Assembly: GCA_013399305.1 (NCBI GenBank)
Contig: VXAI01000013.1
Span: 3,927,854-3,991,853 of the forward strand
Reading direction: 5' to 3'
From: Rostratula benghalensis
Lineage: Eukaryota > Chordata > Aves > Charadriiformes > Rostratulidae
DNA: 64,000 nucleotides
In this document: piece by piece, positions 12,837 through 26,028 of the stretch
Position numbering within the stretch: position 1 is the first letter of the stretch
Layout of the letters: each line of letters starts with the position of its first letter
Translations under genes and position numbers: made by a program
Notes under the pieces: model-generated
What the model saw: only the letters and a program-made list of their open reading frames with translations
The model's database searches: none
What the model was told of the DNA's origin: nothing

Positions 12837-15800
12837 CAGCCCTAGATGGACTTGAAAGAAAGACAAGTACATCCCTTAGCCTTGCTTTACAATATTAAAT
12901 GAACATATGATACCTTTACTCTGTTCTTCTGGAACTAATTTCCACAGTCTGAGAGGACTAGTAAGCCTTGCTGTTATTTGAGTTTTCGATATGTTAATTA
13001 AATGCCTTTGAGAGAAGATTAATTTTGGCTACACACACAGGGACAACATACATGCAGCATTAGCCCCATTTAAAAAGCAAACGTGCTAAATTTCTTACTG
13101 AAATGGCAGAATGATACCAGAGAATGAGAATATAAGAGCAGAATCTAGCAGGCAAATTCAAAATAAGGTGTCAACACTTGTAAACTAAAAATTAATGATC
13201 AGTCCACATTGTAATATATAATCTATATAGGGCAGGGGTGTTTTTTTAAAAAGAAAGAAGAATGAGATTTCTCATGGAGAATTTTGAACCCTCCAGAGAA
13301 TCATTATTGGGGAGTCAGTTGTTTACAAAATTAATCTTCTTCTGCTATCTTTTGAAGTTGCTAAGGCATCAATTTGTGCAAAACTCCTTTGACTTAATAT
13401 TCAGCTCAGACTGCTTTAAATGTTTTCTTGAAGAAAGCTGACACCTCTCTATTCGTTCAAGGAATACAAAATTTGCATTCTCAAATCATTATTTATCATT
13501 AAAACAGAAGATTTAAAATTGTGCCCTTTGAGGCTGTTAAATTTTGACAATTTTTAAGGCATTTAAGCACAATAGAAGTAAATGTCCCACTTAAAATGTA
13601 CTGGAGCTATGCTGATAACTCAGTTTTTTAAAAATTCCAACTCTCAAATCTGCAACTACCAACAGAGAGGAAAAACCTTTTTGAAATAATTGAAGTTGGG
13701 CATACCTGTGATTTTTAAAGTTAAGAGTTCTTATTGTCAGTTCATAATTTATGGATTTGTACCGTCAGAAACAGTTGGCATCATACGATGCCACCGGTAC
13801 CGTATTTTTATAGGGCTGAAAACTATCAAAGTATAAGAGGAGATAATAGCAGATGAGTAGATGGGATAGGGATGAACAAGACTAACAATAAGCTGGGAAG
13901 GACTGAACTCTGCTGACCATGCTAGGGTTCACTGTGGTAGCAACTCTAGTTTCACTAATTTTTTACTCTGCTGGAGAAATGAAGATACTGCTTTCAGCTG
14001 CAGAAGTGGGAGTGGAAGGGGGATTATCTGGTGCAATTTTATTAAAATTAGCGATGCTTGTTCTGTCATGAGGTAATCAGATGTAATTTTTTTTTTTTTA
14101 AACTTGGTGGTACAGAGTAAAATATGATTAATGATTAAACTAACATAGCCCTGAACTCATAAAATCCCAGAATTCAAAGGAGTTAATATTTTAATGTGCT
14201 TTTGTCACAACTTCAAATAGCTAATATGGTTTGTGAATGGACTGGGATTATGACAGACCATTGGTAACAAAGAAATCATGGTGTCTAATTTCCAGTATCT
14301 ATATGTTAAATTAAGAAAGGAGTTTTTACCTCTGTTAATTTATTATTGGGCAAAAGCAGGGGATGATTTCAAGTAAACTCTGCTTTGGCATGCTAATTAT
14401 TTTAATGGAATTAATCCAGGTGGTTATGCAAGCAATGGAATTGCACAGTGGTCTGAATCACTCTAAATGGGTTTTAGTAATGTGTGGTTATAATGTAAGC
14501 ACATGCAGAAAGCAAAGCTTGTAGCTACTATGATACTCAGGTACCTGATGAGTCCATGTGATTAAAATCAGAGATTATTAAAATGGTCAGCGTGAAATTA
14601 GAGGGTGGAACCTAAAAGTGAGTGGAATTCATAGCCATGTACTTGTTTATGTACAGATCTTAAGTACTGATTAATTGAGCAGTATTTATGCTCCACATAC
14701 AAAATTCATGATGTAGAATGTGACTGAGGGCAATTCTCTGTTTTGAGGAACAAGATCTAATTCATAAGGTATTTTAATAATTAATATCTAAAGGAAGGTC
14801 ATAGGGGATTTACCTTCATTACCCATGAAAATTGATTTGCATCTCCTGATAGGTGAGGATATTCAGATATATTAGAGTGCAGTTTCCTGATGAAATCAAG
14901 TGAAAAACTCAAGCAGTACTGAGGAGTAGTACAAACTAACCTTTGCCATTTTGAGTGAAAAGGTATTTGAGAGCAAAGGAAGTGGATACATAATGTGTGT
15001 ATTTTTTTACTTTTTAGTCACTGTAAGAAACATCGCAGCTGCAGTTCTGCAGCATGATTAAGCCCTTCAGATATCGTTCTTACCTTTATTAACAGTAAGA
15101 AGGTGTGCCACATGTTTTGAGGAAAAGAATACCTTGACTAGCTTCCTAACTTTAATGCTTAAATTTAAACTGTCTTAAATCTATTAAATCAAGAACGAAT
15201 GTTTGTACAAGTCATTATTTTTTCTATACATCAATTTATGACCTGTTTGGTAAGACAACAGTTCTGAAAGCCAGCAGGGCAGTCATGAAGGAAAATAAAT
15301 TGCTTCTTAGTACCTCTGTAACAGAATAACATGAGCCTTTTTCATTTTCCTACAACAACTTTTACTGACAAAATGAAATAGACGCATTCCAGAGAATATC
15401 AATGAGAAAAAAAAACCCAGCAAGGTATTTATAGTTGTATGTATATATGTATATATTTACACTTCATGTTAAAAATGATCCAACTGGCAATGTCTGGCAA
15501 GTGACAAACTCAAAAAATAGAGCAATTCTTCAGGGAGGTCAATGTCAGTGAAATTATCTTAATGAATCTTAGAGTCTCATATAAGGGGAAAAATAAGCAT
15601 TTCTCTATGGTAAAGGGAATGATAATGAAATCAGGTAGACTTGATACTGTAGGGCAGAAATTACAGCGAGGAGACAATAAATTTGTAATTAACAGATATT
15701 GCTGACATCATCAGACAGCAGTATTTAGTTTTTCTACTCCAGGGAGATGTAGGTGTTGTGCTCAGCAGTAATCAGCCAAGCTCAGATCTATAGTCAAAGC

Positions 15801-18800
15801 AATACTGGATTCAAAAGCAAGTTAGACCTTGCTACCAAATCTGATCTTAAGCAAAACCAGGGAGAATCCAAGCAAACTAAACAAGATATCCAAGAGGAAA
15901 ATGATGGGATTCAGTTCATCCCTCACAGGTAAATGGGTTTCCCTCAGTTTCAGTACCTGGTGAAGTTGAAAGCAAGGATCTAGTTCCCCATATATCTGAT
16001 GGGAAAGGATGATGCCTCCAAAAGCTACCAGAGAGCAAGCCTACCCACTAGCATTTAGGCATCACAGCAACTCATCTACTCCTGTATGTTTCTCTGCAAG
16101 AAGCTATCAGTCAGAGAGATTTTTCTCAAAGGCTGGTTAAAGCATTTCTAATAGTATGAAACATTAAATATGTGGAAGATAGTTTATCTGATAAGCTTCT
16201 CTAATTTACTCCAGCAGTGCAAGCATTTGCTGCTATTCCTGAGGATTAAGGTATCCAATAATTTTGGCCACACACCTGGTTATCTTTTATGCAGAACAGA
16301 TTGGACCCAAAATGTTGCTCCCCATAGTCTTAGCCAAATCTCTCCCTTGTAAGCCTGAAATAAAATGGATTTGATGCACAAATTCCTGAGGCATTCTGTT
16401 TTAAATAGAGAGAGTGTTTCTCTCAATTCTCCTGTTATCTTTGTCATCAAAACTGAACATTTGATAATTAAAGGTAAAATAATTGGCAGTAAAGATTTTA
16501 GTTGCAATTCTGTGGATTTTGCGCATAGCAAACTTTCAAAGTGACGATGAATTAGTTAGGCTTCCATATTAACCTTTTTCAATTTGTGTCAATTTCTTTA
16601 GGTTATTAACTTCTATAATTACATTAGCATTTAATAAAAAAAAAATAGTTTGGAGTATAGGAGATACAGAATACTCTCTATTATTAGTTCCACTTGGAAG
16701 CCTAAACTCTTTTAAGCCAAGTCATAGGAGCCCACACAGCCAGATGGATTTGAAAATGGTGCTTCTCTCTATTACTTACAGCTCTATTAACAAATTATCA
16801 GCTTGACTGGTATTCTACTTGAATACAGTTTTATCTGATGATAGTTGAGTTATTTATGTAAAGGTAAGATTATTAGGCTACTGAACTACATTTCAGAGTA
16901 TGAAAATGTGGATGTGTTTTTAACTACTGTATCAAAATTTACACACCAATCAAGGCTTCCTTTTTAGATTCACCAATTTCAGTGGGTGAGCTTTATTACC
17001 TAGTATGATTAAAGTTGATGCTCACCTGCCCATATTTTAGGAGTTCAGCTGGAGGGTAAAAGGGAATGGTACGACCATTCTCTGTTAAGTCAAGAGGAAG
17101 AGGTTTATGCCTCTGAACAGTTCCAAAAAGGAATTGGAAATATTTAAAACTGCACTGCCAGCTATGCTTTGGGATAAAGATGATAGAAACACTGGAGCTT
17201 GGTCCTTTCCCCAGGCTCTTCATACTAGTTTGGGATTTGGATAATCACTAAGGAAATAAAGTAATTCTAAACATTTAATGCAAAGGAAAATGAAGATATG
17301 TTCCAGAAGCAAGTCTTAAACAAGCATAGACCATGAGTGGAAGAAAATTCTTTAGTGTTGTTTCATTTGGGTCATTGTGCATCTAAGAATGTAAGACTTC
17401 CTAGAAATTCAATTCAAATGGACTCACAATATCCTATCTTAGTAGTACTAAGTGTCTATTTGATTATATGAAGTAATAGTTTTCATTGTATATGTAATCT
17501 ACTGAAAACAGAACTGAAGCAGCTATAATGTTTGACTCCATATTTCTACCCAGCCAACACCGAAATAAGTAATCTTCGTGCAATTCAAGTTAGTTGGTAA
17601 ATCTTAGCCGCAAATACAATTTGTTGGAGATTGATTTATTGTGCACCATACACAAAGAAAAACCTATTATCAACATCTGGAATATTTTTCTTTTTCATTC
17701 AGATGAAAATTTTCCGTCTTATGGAACACGAATTACAAATTACCCTTTGGGATTAAAGTAATATGTCTATATCATCTCTAAAGTATTAGAGAAGTTAGCA
17801 AGATTTTTAAACATTATTTTTTGCTAATAAACATTTTTTGTTGCCCAATAAGAAAACAAAATAAGCCAAACTAAGACCAAGTGACTTTGGTTAGGGAAAG
17901 AAGCTATCAACATGTCACCATGGTTTTAATATAAAGGCAAAAAAATTTTCATGTAATAACGGTGGTTGATTATTCCATCAATCACTTTTATTTTCTTTCA
18001 ATAAGCCACGAAAAGTTAGATGTTATGCTATCATGAAATGAATAACTTTCAAGTTTCTTATAACATTCTTGCAATATGTGATATATAGCTTGATTAGGTA
18101 GCACTCTGATTAAAAGTATTTCAGAGAAATGGGAGTCACTAGTTAAGTCCTTTCTTGCAACAGCCCAGCATTTTTCACAGTTATTCAAGTGATAGTTTTG
18201 TTATGTCTTTGTTCCTACAGTAATTTTTTGCATTTACAATTCTATGCTGTCTGCATATCTCCTTGGAAGTTTTCCCCCACATTTTAAATAAAAACAAAAA
18301 AGGAATCAGAGTTGCTAAAGACATTTGTAATTAGTATTTACCAATATAACCACCAAACTTTGATCTGTTCAAGTGTTTAATTAATTAAGGAAAAAATGTT
18401 CTTAAATGATGATTGCAGTAAATTTTTATCTGTAATCTTTGTTCTTGTCCTAGAAGTACAATAACATGTAAATATGACAGCAGATAGAAATTAAAACTGG
18501 TTATTACTGTCCAGATGTTTCTGGTGTCCAGAAGTATTAAAAACCATTGAGCCAACCTGAAAGCTGTGAGATTATGAATATTTAACCTCTGTAAATTAGC
18601 TTACCATTTTTATTTTACATTCTGAAATGGAACATTGTCATTCAGTTTGCTGAAATATTTGTTGAAAATTAGCAAATAAACGCTACCTGTTCATTATTTA
18701 GTTAAACAAGGAAAATTCACCAGCTAATCAGGGAAAAGCAGACATAGTGTTTATCCACAGTAGGTTTATAACGTTCTGAGTGTACTGTAGTCAAGAGAAA

Positions 18801-20656
18801 ATTTACTGTTTATTTTAGTGGGTCTGGAATACCATACTTTATCGACCTGACTGGAGACCAACTGTAAAAAAGTAGTCACCTTAACAGTTTTAAAGAATTA
18901 CTAAAAAAAATAAATTAAAGCAAAATCCAGGTCAGTTGACAAGCAAACAGATAGGAAAAAAATTGCAATTACAATTAGTTATTTTTATTGTAAGTGTCAC
19001 CAAATCACTTAGGTGTGGCCTCAGCTTTAGGTGTTGTGCTTGGTCTGAACTTGGAAGACAGTTCCTAAGAGCTTGGAAAGCATCATAGTAGCATAGTGGT
19101 TATCTGACCTGTCTGGGGAATTCAGAACATCCTGAGTTTACAGATGTGCTCTCTGTCACATATGTTTATCTGCAGAAGTAGAAGACCAGCACAGTAAAAG
19201 CCAGTCCTTGACATTCCCTAAATAAATATTCTGCTGGGAGCTGTATGTTTTTCAGTAGAAAGGCAAGGGAGTTGGTGTTTTTCAGTGGCAGGAAAAGGTG
19301 GCAGTTTGTACAGACTTGGTGGAAAGGAAGCAGCTATGTATCACTTGTGCACTGTGTCCTGTTGCTTCCTTAGAATTTTTCTTTCAAGGTTTGCCATACA
19401 TATACTCATCAAGCTCTTTAAAGTAACAAAAAGTCCACAATTTGGTATGTTGTATCTTATAGAGACCTCAGTAGTAGAGTGCTTTCCTTTGACTGCAAGG
19501 CTAAGCAAACAGATATAATCACAGAAGACACACTGCACTCCAGCTGGATCAACGTTTGATTTTCCTGTTTGGCCCTGCAGCCACTCTAAGACTACCCTGG
19601 CTTTGCTCCAGTATAGCTTGGTCGAGTTGAGAGACAAAAAATGTATTGGCACTGTTCCCATGCCACACATAATCACATAATCACATTTTATAAATGTATC
19701 CCTTGGTAGCATTTAGTCACAACTCATAATATGGCCAGTTACGGTAGTTGTGTCCCACTTTTTGGAGGTAATTATGCATTTTAAAGGAAAGTGAAAATGA
19801 TGCATGGAACCTCAAGACATCATCTGTGTGCAAGATATGGTGCTACAGGGCAGTCAGATTCCTCAGCACATGCCAGACTGTGCAGACTTGAAAGGCTTAT
19901 TTAGTGTAGTCTCTGCCGTGGTTCTTCCAAGTTCCTACCCAGAGATCTGAAGAGAAAGCCTCGGGATATTAGTGTCTACTGCTTATCATGTTGGAGAAAA
20001 ACAACTAAAGGTGCTTGGAAATAACCCTTATATTGACATCCAGCCACTGTGGGAAGGTTTCTGCTAAGCCAGCTGGCATTTAAAGGCTCCAGCTCTTGAT
20101 AGTTACAAATTGTTGTATTGATCCTCTCTTATGCATGGACTAACTGCAGCTCGAACACTGATAATTTTTTCTATGTTTTGCACTTTCACTGTTTCTTACC
20201 AGTAAGGGATAATGTCCATGCACACAGTGCTTAGGCAGGATTTCTTGCTTGCCTGAGCATAAAATGCACATGCTTTTGTTCTTACTGTAGTAAGAGAGTC
20301 ATCCTCAGCTTTGTATGGTGAATCAGAAAATTCCAAGGAATGTGTAAAATAAAAAGAAAGTATTATTCAAGTAGATCTTCCCAAACCTAAGAAAGTTGTT
20401 AATTTTAAATTCCAGCTATAGATGAATGTTGAGGTTATTCTTTATTTCAGCCAATTTGTCCTAGACCTAATTGGACTTTTTGAAGATTTCTCATGTTTCT
20501 GTGTTATTTGCCTGATACCTGCTGACTCTGTGTTTATCCTGTGTCATCTGAAAGAAACCCAACCAAAACCACGCTTTGATTTGAAGGATTCTTTTTTTCT
20601 GCTGTCTTATTGTTTAATTGTTTATTTTTTGTTTGAATTAAACTAAAATTAATTTC
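12837..20656. other. Non-coding intronic stretch
   Basis: AT-rich DNA without recognisable exons or transposons. It includes T-rich and A-rich runs (for example 14088-14099 and 16636-16644) and a TA-rich microsatellite near 15436-15456. The open frame on the minus strand at 19341-19712 (123 codons) has no recognised domain and no splice context; I treat it as chance. The segment 14381-14470 is rich in TAAT-type homeodomain cores. Confidence 0.55.
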
Positions 20657-21194
20657 ATGGAGAATCAGAAAGTTTCAGGCTCTAAAGCTGTACTTAGTGA
20701 GTGATAGTCCTAACAGTTCAATCAGTATTGAAAACTGGCAATTAGTTGACATTCCTGAGAAGGATGCTGATTTCACTGAGCAATTGGATGAACCTCTTTT
20801 TGTGACTCTGTCCTGGAGTGAAAAACCCTGGGAAGTTGGTCCTAGGAATCATGGACTTTCAGCTTCCAATACTGCTGACCTTCAGGGAAGGTCTATCTGA
20901 AATTTGGACAATGGTGTCATGTCAGCAGAGCTGAGTGTTGCCTTCTGCAAGAGCCAGGATCCTCCCAAGTTTGTAACTGCATTTCTCTTGAATTCTGTCC
21001 AGAGAAGAAAACTGAGATCAGAGACGCAGGCAAAAAAGAGGGTTGCTCCTCTCTCCTGGACCTGAGCTGCCAGAGGGGTGAAGAAGAAGTCTCACTGGTT
21101 GGAATAAGGAGCTTCTGAAAATAGGAATGTAAATGCTGATCCTACAGAAACTCAGAGGTGCAAAATCAGTGTTTCTTGGGCAGTTCTTAGATAA
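20657..21194 (+). pseudogene. Candidate decayed coding copy of unknown origin
   Basis: I do not recognise this sequence. An ATG at 20657 opens MENQKVSGSKAVLSE, then a frame change near 20697 leads into a 67-codon frame that includes SISIENWQLVDIPEKDADF and LFVTLSWSEKPWEVG. After a stop at 20898 the same frame continues for 54 codons (including DPPKFVTAFLLNSVQRRKL) to a stop at 21063, then two shorter runs to 21192. The composition is protein-like (acidic and Trp-containing first part, basic second part) and less AT-rich than its surroundings. A single apparent frameshift plus a few stops fits a retrocopy or an old exon, but no poly(A), splice sites or target duplications are obvious. Chance remains possible. 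Confidence 0.3.
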
Positions 21195-22703
21195 CTAAGT
21201 TCAACTCAGGTCTTGGTCACCAAAATAGGCAGCTGAAATCTTCTCCTGCCTGTGAACCTAAAACGTCTTCCAGTTGCACGTGAGTGATTTTTAGACTGTA
21301 AAGTCCTTGGACTCTGTGATAACACAGACCTTGTAAATACAGATGCATTGTGTTTAAATGGGAGGTGGACAAGAAAGGGGATATTTCTTATGGGGTTCAG
21401 TGTCTTCAGATATTGCATATAGATCTTTTATTGAGGCTTTTATATGAAAAATTAATAGAGATAGATTGTTATAAAATTTGTTGTTATTTCCTTGTGCTTT
21501 TGCTACTCCTAACTTGTTGTAAAGAGGACTATAAATATTCTTAGTTTTTCTCCCTTGCTACTGCTACAATTGCTTCTTTGTCCTCCCTCAGAGGTCTCTC
21601 TTCCAGGATCAATAACATCCAGATCAATAGAAGAATATTCCTGAAAATGTAAATCTTTCATCTTCATGATCCTGACTTGCTAATGATTTCTAATGGAGTA
21701 TTTAACAGGAATGAACCCAGACCTTGATATGAAATGCCAGACGGATAAGTAACAAGAGGGGGTCTGAGCAGGGAAATGTAGAAGAATAATGAAACGAGAC
21801 AATAGCAGAAAACTGCAGACAAAGCTCTGAGGGTGAGAACAGATGAACATGACTCCCATAGAACAGGGTCACAAGCTGGTGCCAGAAACATATGACTTGT
21901 TGCCAGGAAATGGAAAGTAATAAGATTAGGCACAGAAAACTTCAGCAAATTGATGTGCTACAAATATTGAACAGTAGATAGATTAGAGACAAGATTAGAG
22001 ACAAGGTCTATTTATAATGGTATTGCTTTTTTCTCCCCCCTTTTTTTCCCCATGAAAAATAACAGCACACTACATAGACACATGATGATGTAGGTGATAA
22101 AAGATGCAGTTTTTCCTAGTAGTGTAAAAGACAGCAGTAACACTGCTATGATCTACTTGGTTTGCTTTATTTTGTGTGTGCCATGCATATAGCTAAAGTA
22201 GAAAAGGGGACAACTATAAAAGTGGAATAATACGGGGACACAGAGACTGTAGCTATTCATAAAATCAGACAGTATAGAAATGGAATTCAATTTATTTCAC
22301 ATTAGATATGTACAGCGCAGATGTCTACATGTGAAATAGTTAATTACATTGCTTTTATAGTGAATTAAGAGAAAGTCACTTGGTGGGCATGGTTTGCCTG
22401 ATCATTTACTTGTCTAAACCACGGCAGATGAATTGTGCGGTACAGGAGCCTCCACCCATAGCAGAGCAAACCTAAAAAAACTATATCAGCTTTAGATGCC
22501 TATTTCCAAACACAGATGAGATTACTCCAATACTACTCTGGGGTTTTTTTGGGGAAAAATCAGCTTGAGCTGGGAATAAAGTGATGCGTTATTATTGTAA
22601 ATCGCCTGAAAGCTGCTTACAAAATGAAAGAAGAAATGGCAGAAATTTGGAGTAGGTACAAAAGCCATATGATAACACTACTTTGTATTAATATTAATCT
22701 ATT
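21195..22703. other. Non-coding intronic stretch up to the gap
   Basis: The part to about 21540 may be an untranslated tail of the candidate copy upstream, but this is only positional. A 12-bp unit GATTAGAGACAA is repeated in tandem at 21981-22004. Nothing else was recognised. Confidence 0.5.
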
Positions 22704-23008
22704 NNNNNNNNNNNNNNNNNNNNNNNNNNNNNNNNNNNNNNNNNNNNNNNNNNNNNNNNNNNNNNNNNNNNNNNNNNNNNNNNNNNNNNNNNNNNNNNNN
22801 NNNNNNNNNNNNNNNNNNNNNNNNNNNNNNNNNNNNNNNNNNNNNNNNNNNNNNNNNNNNNNNNNNNNNNNNNNNNNNNNNNNNNNNNNNNNNNNNNNNN
22901 NNNNNNNNNNNNNNNNNNNNNNNNNNNNNNNNNNNNNNNNNNNNNNNNNNNNNNNNNNNNNNNNNNNNNNNNNNNNNNNNNNNNNNNNNNNNNNNNNNNN
23001 NNNNNNNN
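22704..23008. other. Assembly gap (305 unknown bases)
   Basis: A run of 305 N. Reading frames that cross it are artefacts. The right edge is low complexity (A-rich with a TA repeat, 23009-23038), which suggests a simple repeat that was hard to assemble. Confidence 0.99.
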
Positions 23009-26000
23009 TAAAAAAAAAATAAAAATATATATATATAAAATCATGGGTTATAAACATGACAATGAGAAAGGAATGAGGGAGGAAACACCAATAAGGAAAA
23101 AGATCAGGAGAAATAAAAATAAAATTGGTCTCAAAGAGCCTACTGAAACCAGTAGGAAAAAACAGTGGATAGAAACGTGTAACTGCAGAATATAACATAT
23201 TGTATGTCTGTACAACAGTTAGACAAGTAATTCTGACAATAAATGACAGGGGTTAACAAGGCTGGGGAACTGAACATTAAAAGAAAAAAAAGCTCATGGG
23301 TGCAAGCAATGGTACTTATGAGGTTATTTATTATTTGGAACTCAAGTAAACTGGAGCATTTACCTGGGAAATAGAATTAGATGTGATATGAGTATTCTTT
23401 TTAATTCTGGAGACTTTGGGAAGTTCAATAACATAATGCTAATTTTCAGTTGTCATTTATCAGCACTCCTCTAAGGGAGGAATTTTCATAATTGTAGCTA
23501 TAGAAATGAGATGAGGAAAGAGTTATATAGTTAATTTTTCTGCAGCATTCACCCAATCTAACCTTATGGCATCTGTCCTTCCAGTGCAAAATGACAAAAA
23601 CATTTCCAAGAAAGAATGCAATGTATTCTAAGAAATGTATCTAAAATAATTTCTTATATGAGTGAAAAAGCAGTAAGAATGAAAACATAGACAGAAAGCT
23701 GGAAGCTAGATTTAGAAGACATGAATTTCAAAGTTTAATAACAGGTTGTCTTACATGACTTCATATGATGGCCTATTTAGGGATCTTAGAAGATCAGTGT
23801 CAAATCTTTGCAAGATTTACTGCTCTGAGATTATAATAAGAAAGGCCTACAAAATAAGATTGGGAAAAAGTTGGGATAATATAGAGAATCCCAATGTAAC
23901 TATACCAGAGATCAAAATATGAAATAAAAATAATTTTACAACATTATAAAGGTAGGTAATACATCCTTAATATACCTGACGAAAGAGCGTGAAGACAGGA
24001 ACCTAGTGTGAGATTTATCTGAACTATTACACTATTTCTCTTCTTGTGTACCTGGAAACATGGGTACAACCTACTCTTAGCAAAATTCCTATTATTAGCC
24101 TGCAAACGCATCAGAATATACATATCACCTTATTTTTTATTCCCTCAGTCCCTCAGATTGCCTGGATTTTGTCATGTAATATTTGATCTTGTTCCATATT
24201 ACTAATATATTCCATTTGCACACTATTGACACTGTTCCTTGGCACATATTTTTTTGCCCTTTGGGGGCATAGTCACTGGTGAAAACACTAACATTTTCCG
24301 AAATAGACTGTGAAGAACTGCAAAGGGAGCCCACCAATACCCAGACACTTTCAGTACAACCTGTTTGATCTACTTTTTGATCAGTTCTTTATCTACTTTA
24401 CGGTCCAGCTACTGATTCCTGCCTTCTCAGTTTCAGTCATTTCCCATGGAATAAAATTCTGAAAGCTGGAGAGATTATATCTGTCATAGTTTCCTTTTCA
24501 AGTAAATAATTTATCTGTCAAAGAAGGATGCCAGGATCATTGGCCTGATCCATTTCTGAAAAAAAAACCCCAAACTCTAACACTTTTATTCTCATTTGCA
24601 TTTCTGTCTGTATCATCACAGAGTTTTCTATATGGGTAGAATAACCGTTGACTGTGACAATGCAGCATGAAAGACTGTATCAATAAAGTATAAAAGGAGG
24701 AATTAAGAACCTATTTGAAGAAATACGAGATTTACTTGTAAGTAAGTGATTCTGGCATGAACTCCATTCTAGCTTTTGTGTGTCCAGAGTTGCCTCTTGA
24801 GAATATCACAGAATTGTTTTGGGAATCCAGTAAAACAATATGTCAGGAAACTTGACCTCTGTGTATTTTTTTCCACAGGACAGCAGGCAGTAAACAAGGT
24901 TTTCTGAAGCTCTAATTTCAGAGCTGACTCTGCCTGTTGGCAAACTGGATTTAACTAGTGGTATCTGGAGACATGTTAATGAATTTCAGACTAACACTAG
25001 TGCTAGACCTAATGCCTTGATTAAGAAAGGCCTGCCAATCACTGCCTCTTTTGCACCACCACAATTTATTCTGTAGATTTCTGTTGCAGCATTATCATCC
25101 AGTGAGACTGCAATTAATTGCTAAATGGATCCTAAAAGAGCAGTTCACAGGAATAAGAAAAATGACACTAACAGAAGAGTTTTCCAGCTCATTCCATTTT
25201 GTATACCTTAAGGTTATACCATTTTGTATGCAATTTTCTACACTGACCTGTCCACTGTCATTCCAGGAGGCAGGAACTTCCAGCACTTCTAACAAGATTG
25301 TCTACTTTTAATTAAATTACTTGTATTAATGTTAGGGAATATTTGGTCCATTATCAAGAATTGTCTACAACAGACAAGGTCTGTGGAACTGCAACAAAGA
25401 TTTTTATTTGTTTCTAATTATAATCTAGAGCTACACTTTTACAGAGACATGAATGGATTTGTTTCTATTTGCGCATATCTTCAGGTCTTTAGTTTCTTAT
25501 TCAGTCTTTCTTACTTCTAAAAAGAAAGTGTTATACATCTCCATGCCCAAATAATCATAAGAATCATACATATCATGCATGCCTTCACTACAAGTATAAT
25601 TTCTTAAGTGCTTGAGCCTTTGTTAGCTTTTCTTACACAAAGCTATTCAGAGCTGTGCTCCTGAAGCCTTTCCACTGGGCTGACAATTAATAGTGTGGGT
25701 GTTTCATGGGTCATCTTCCTTTCTCATTCAGGACTGTGTAGTCTGCATTGCATAAATTCAGAAAAGCAATACATGCATAGAATGATAATATCCATTTGCA
25801 TTTAGAGATGATGTTTCTGAAACATATTAGGTTGATCTTTCAGATATTCCTCATTTGGTATTTAACAGCAGGAAATGAGGCAGCAAATAAGGCGCTCTAT
25901 GGCTGTTGTACACCTGTCCTGTCTTGGTGATGAAGTCAAATGTCTGCAAATATTCATGTCATGGATCATTTGCAACTTTCTGAAAGTCTGGGATCACTAG

Positions 26001-26028
26001 ACCTCAGAAGCAGACTTACTGCTCACAA
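23009..26028. other. Non-coding intronic stretch after the gap
   Basis: A-rich/TA repeat at 23009-23038, then ordinary AT-rich DNA. Short open frames at 24137-24337 (minus) and 25051-25311 (plus) have no recognised homology. Confidence 0.55.

Noticed and set aside
19341..19712. 123-codon minus-strand open frame
   Set aside because: No recognisable domain, no splice sites or start context, composition like the neighbouring intron.
22617..23198. Long open frames crossing 22704-23008 on both strands
   Set aside because: They are produced by unknown bases being read through; no real codons support them.
24806..24830. ATCACAGAATTGTTTTGGG, similar to a CR1 3' end
   Set aside because: The following sequence does not continue with any CR1 tail block, so the similarity is limited to a few bases.
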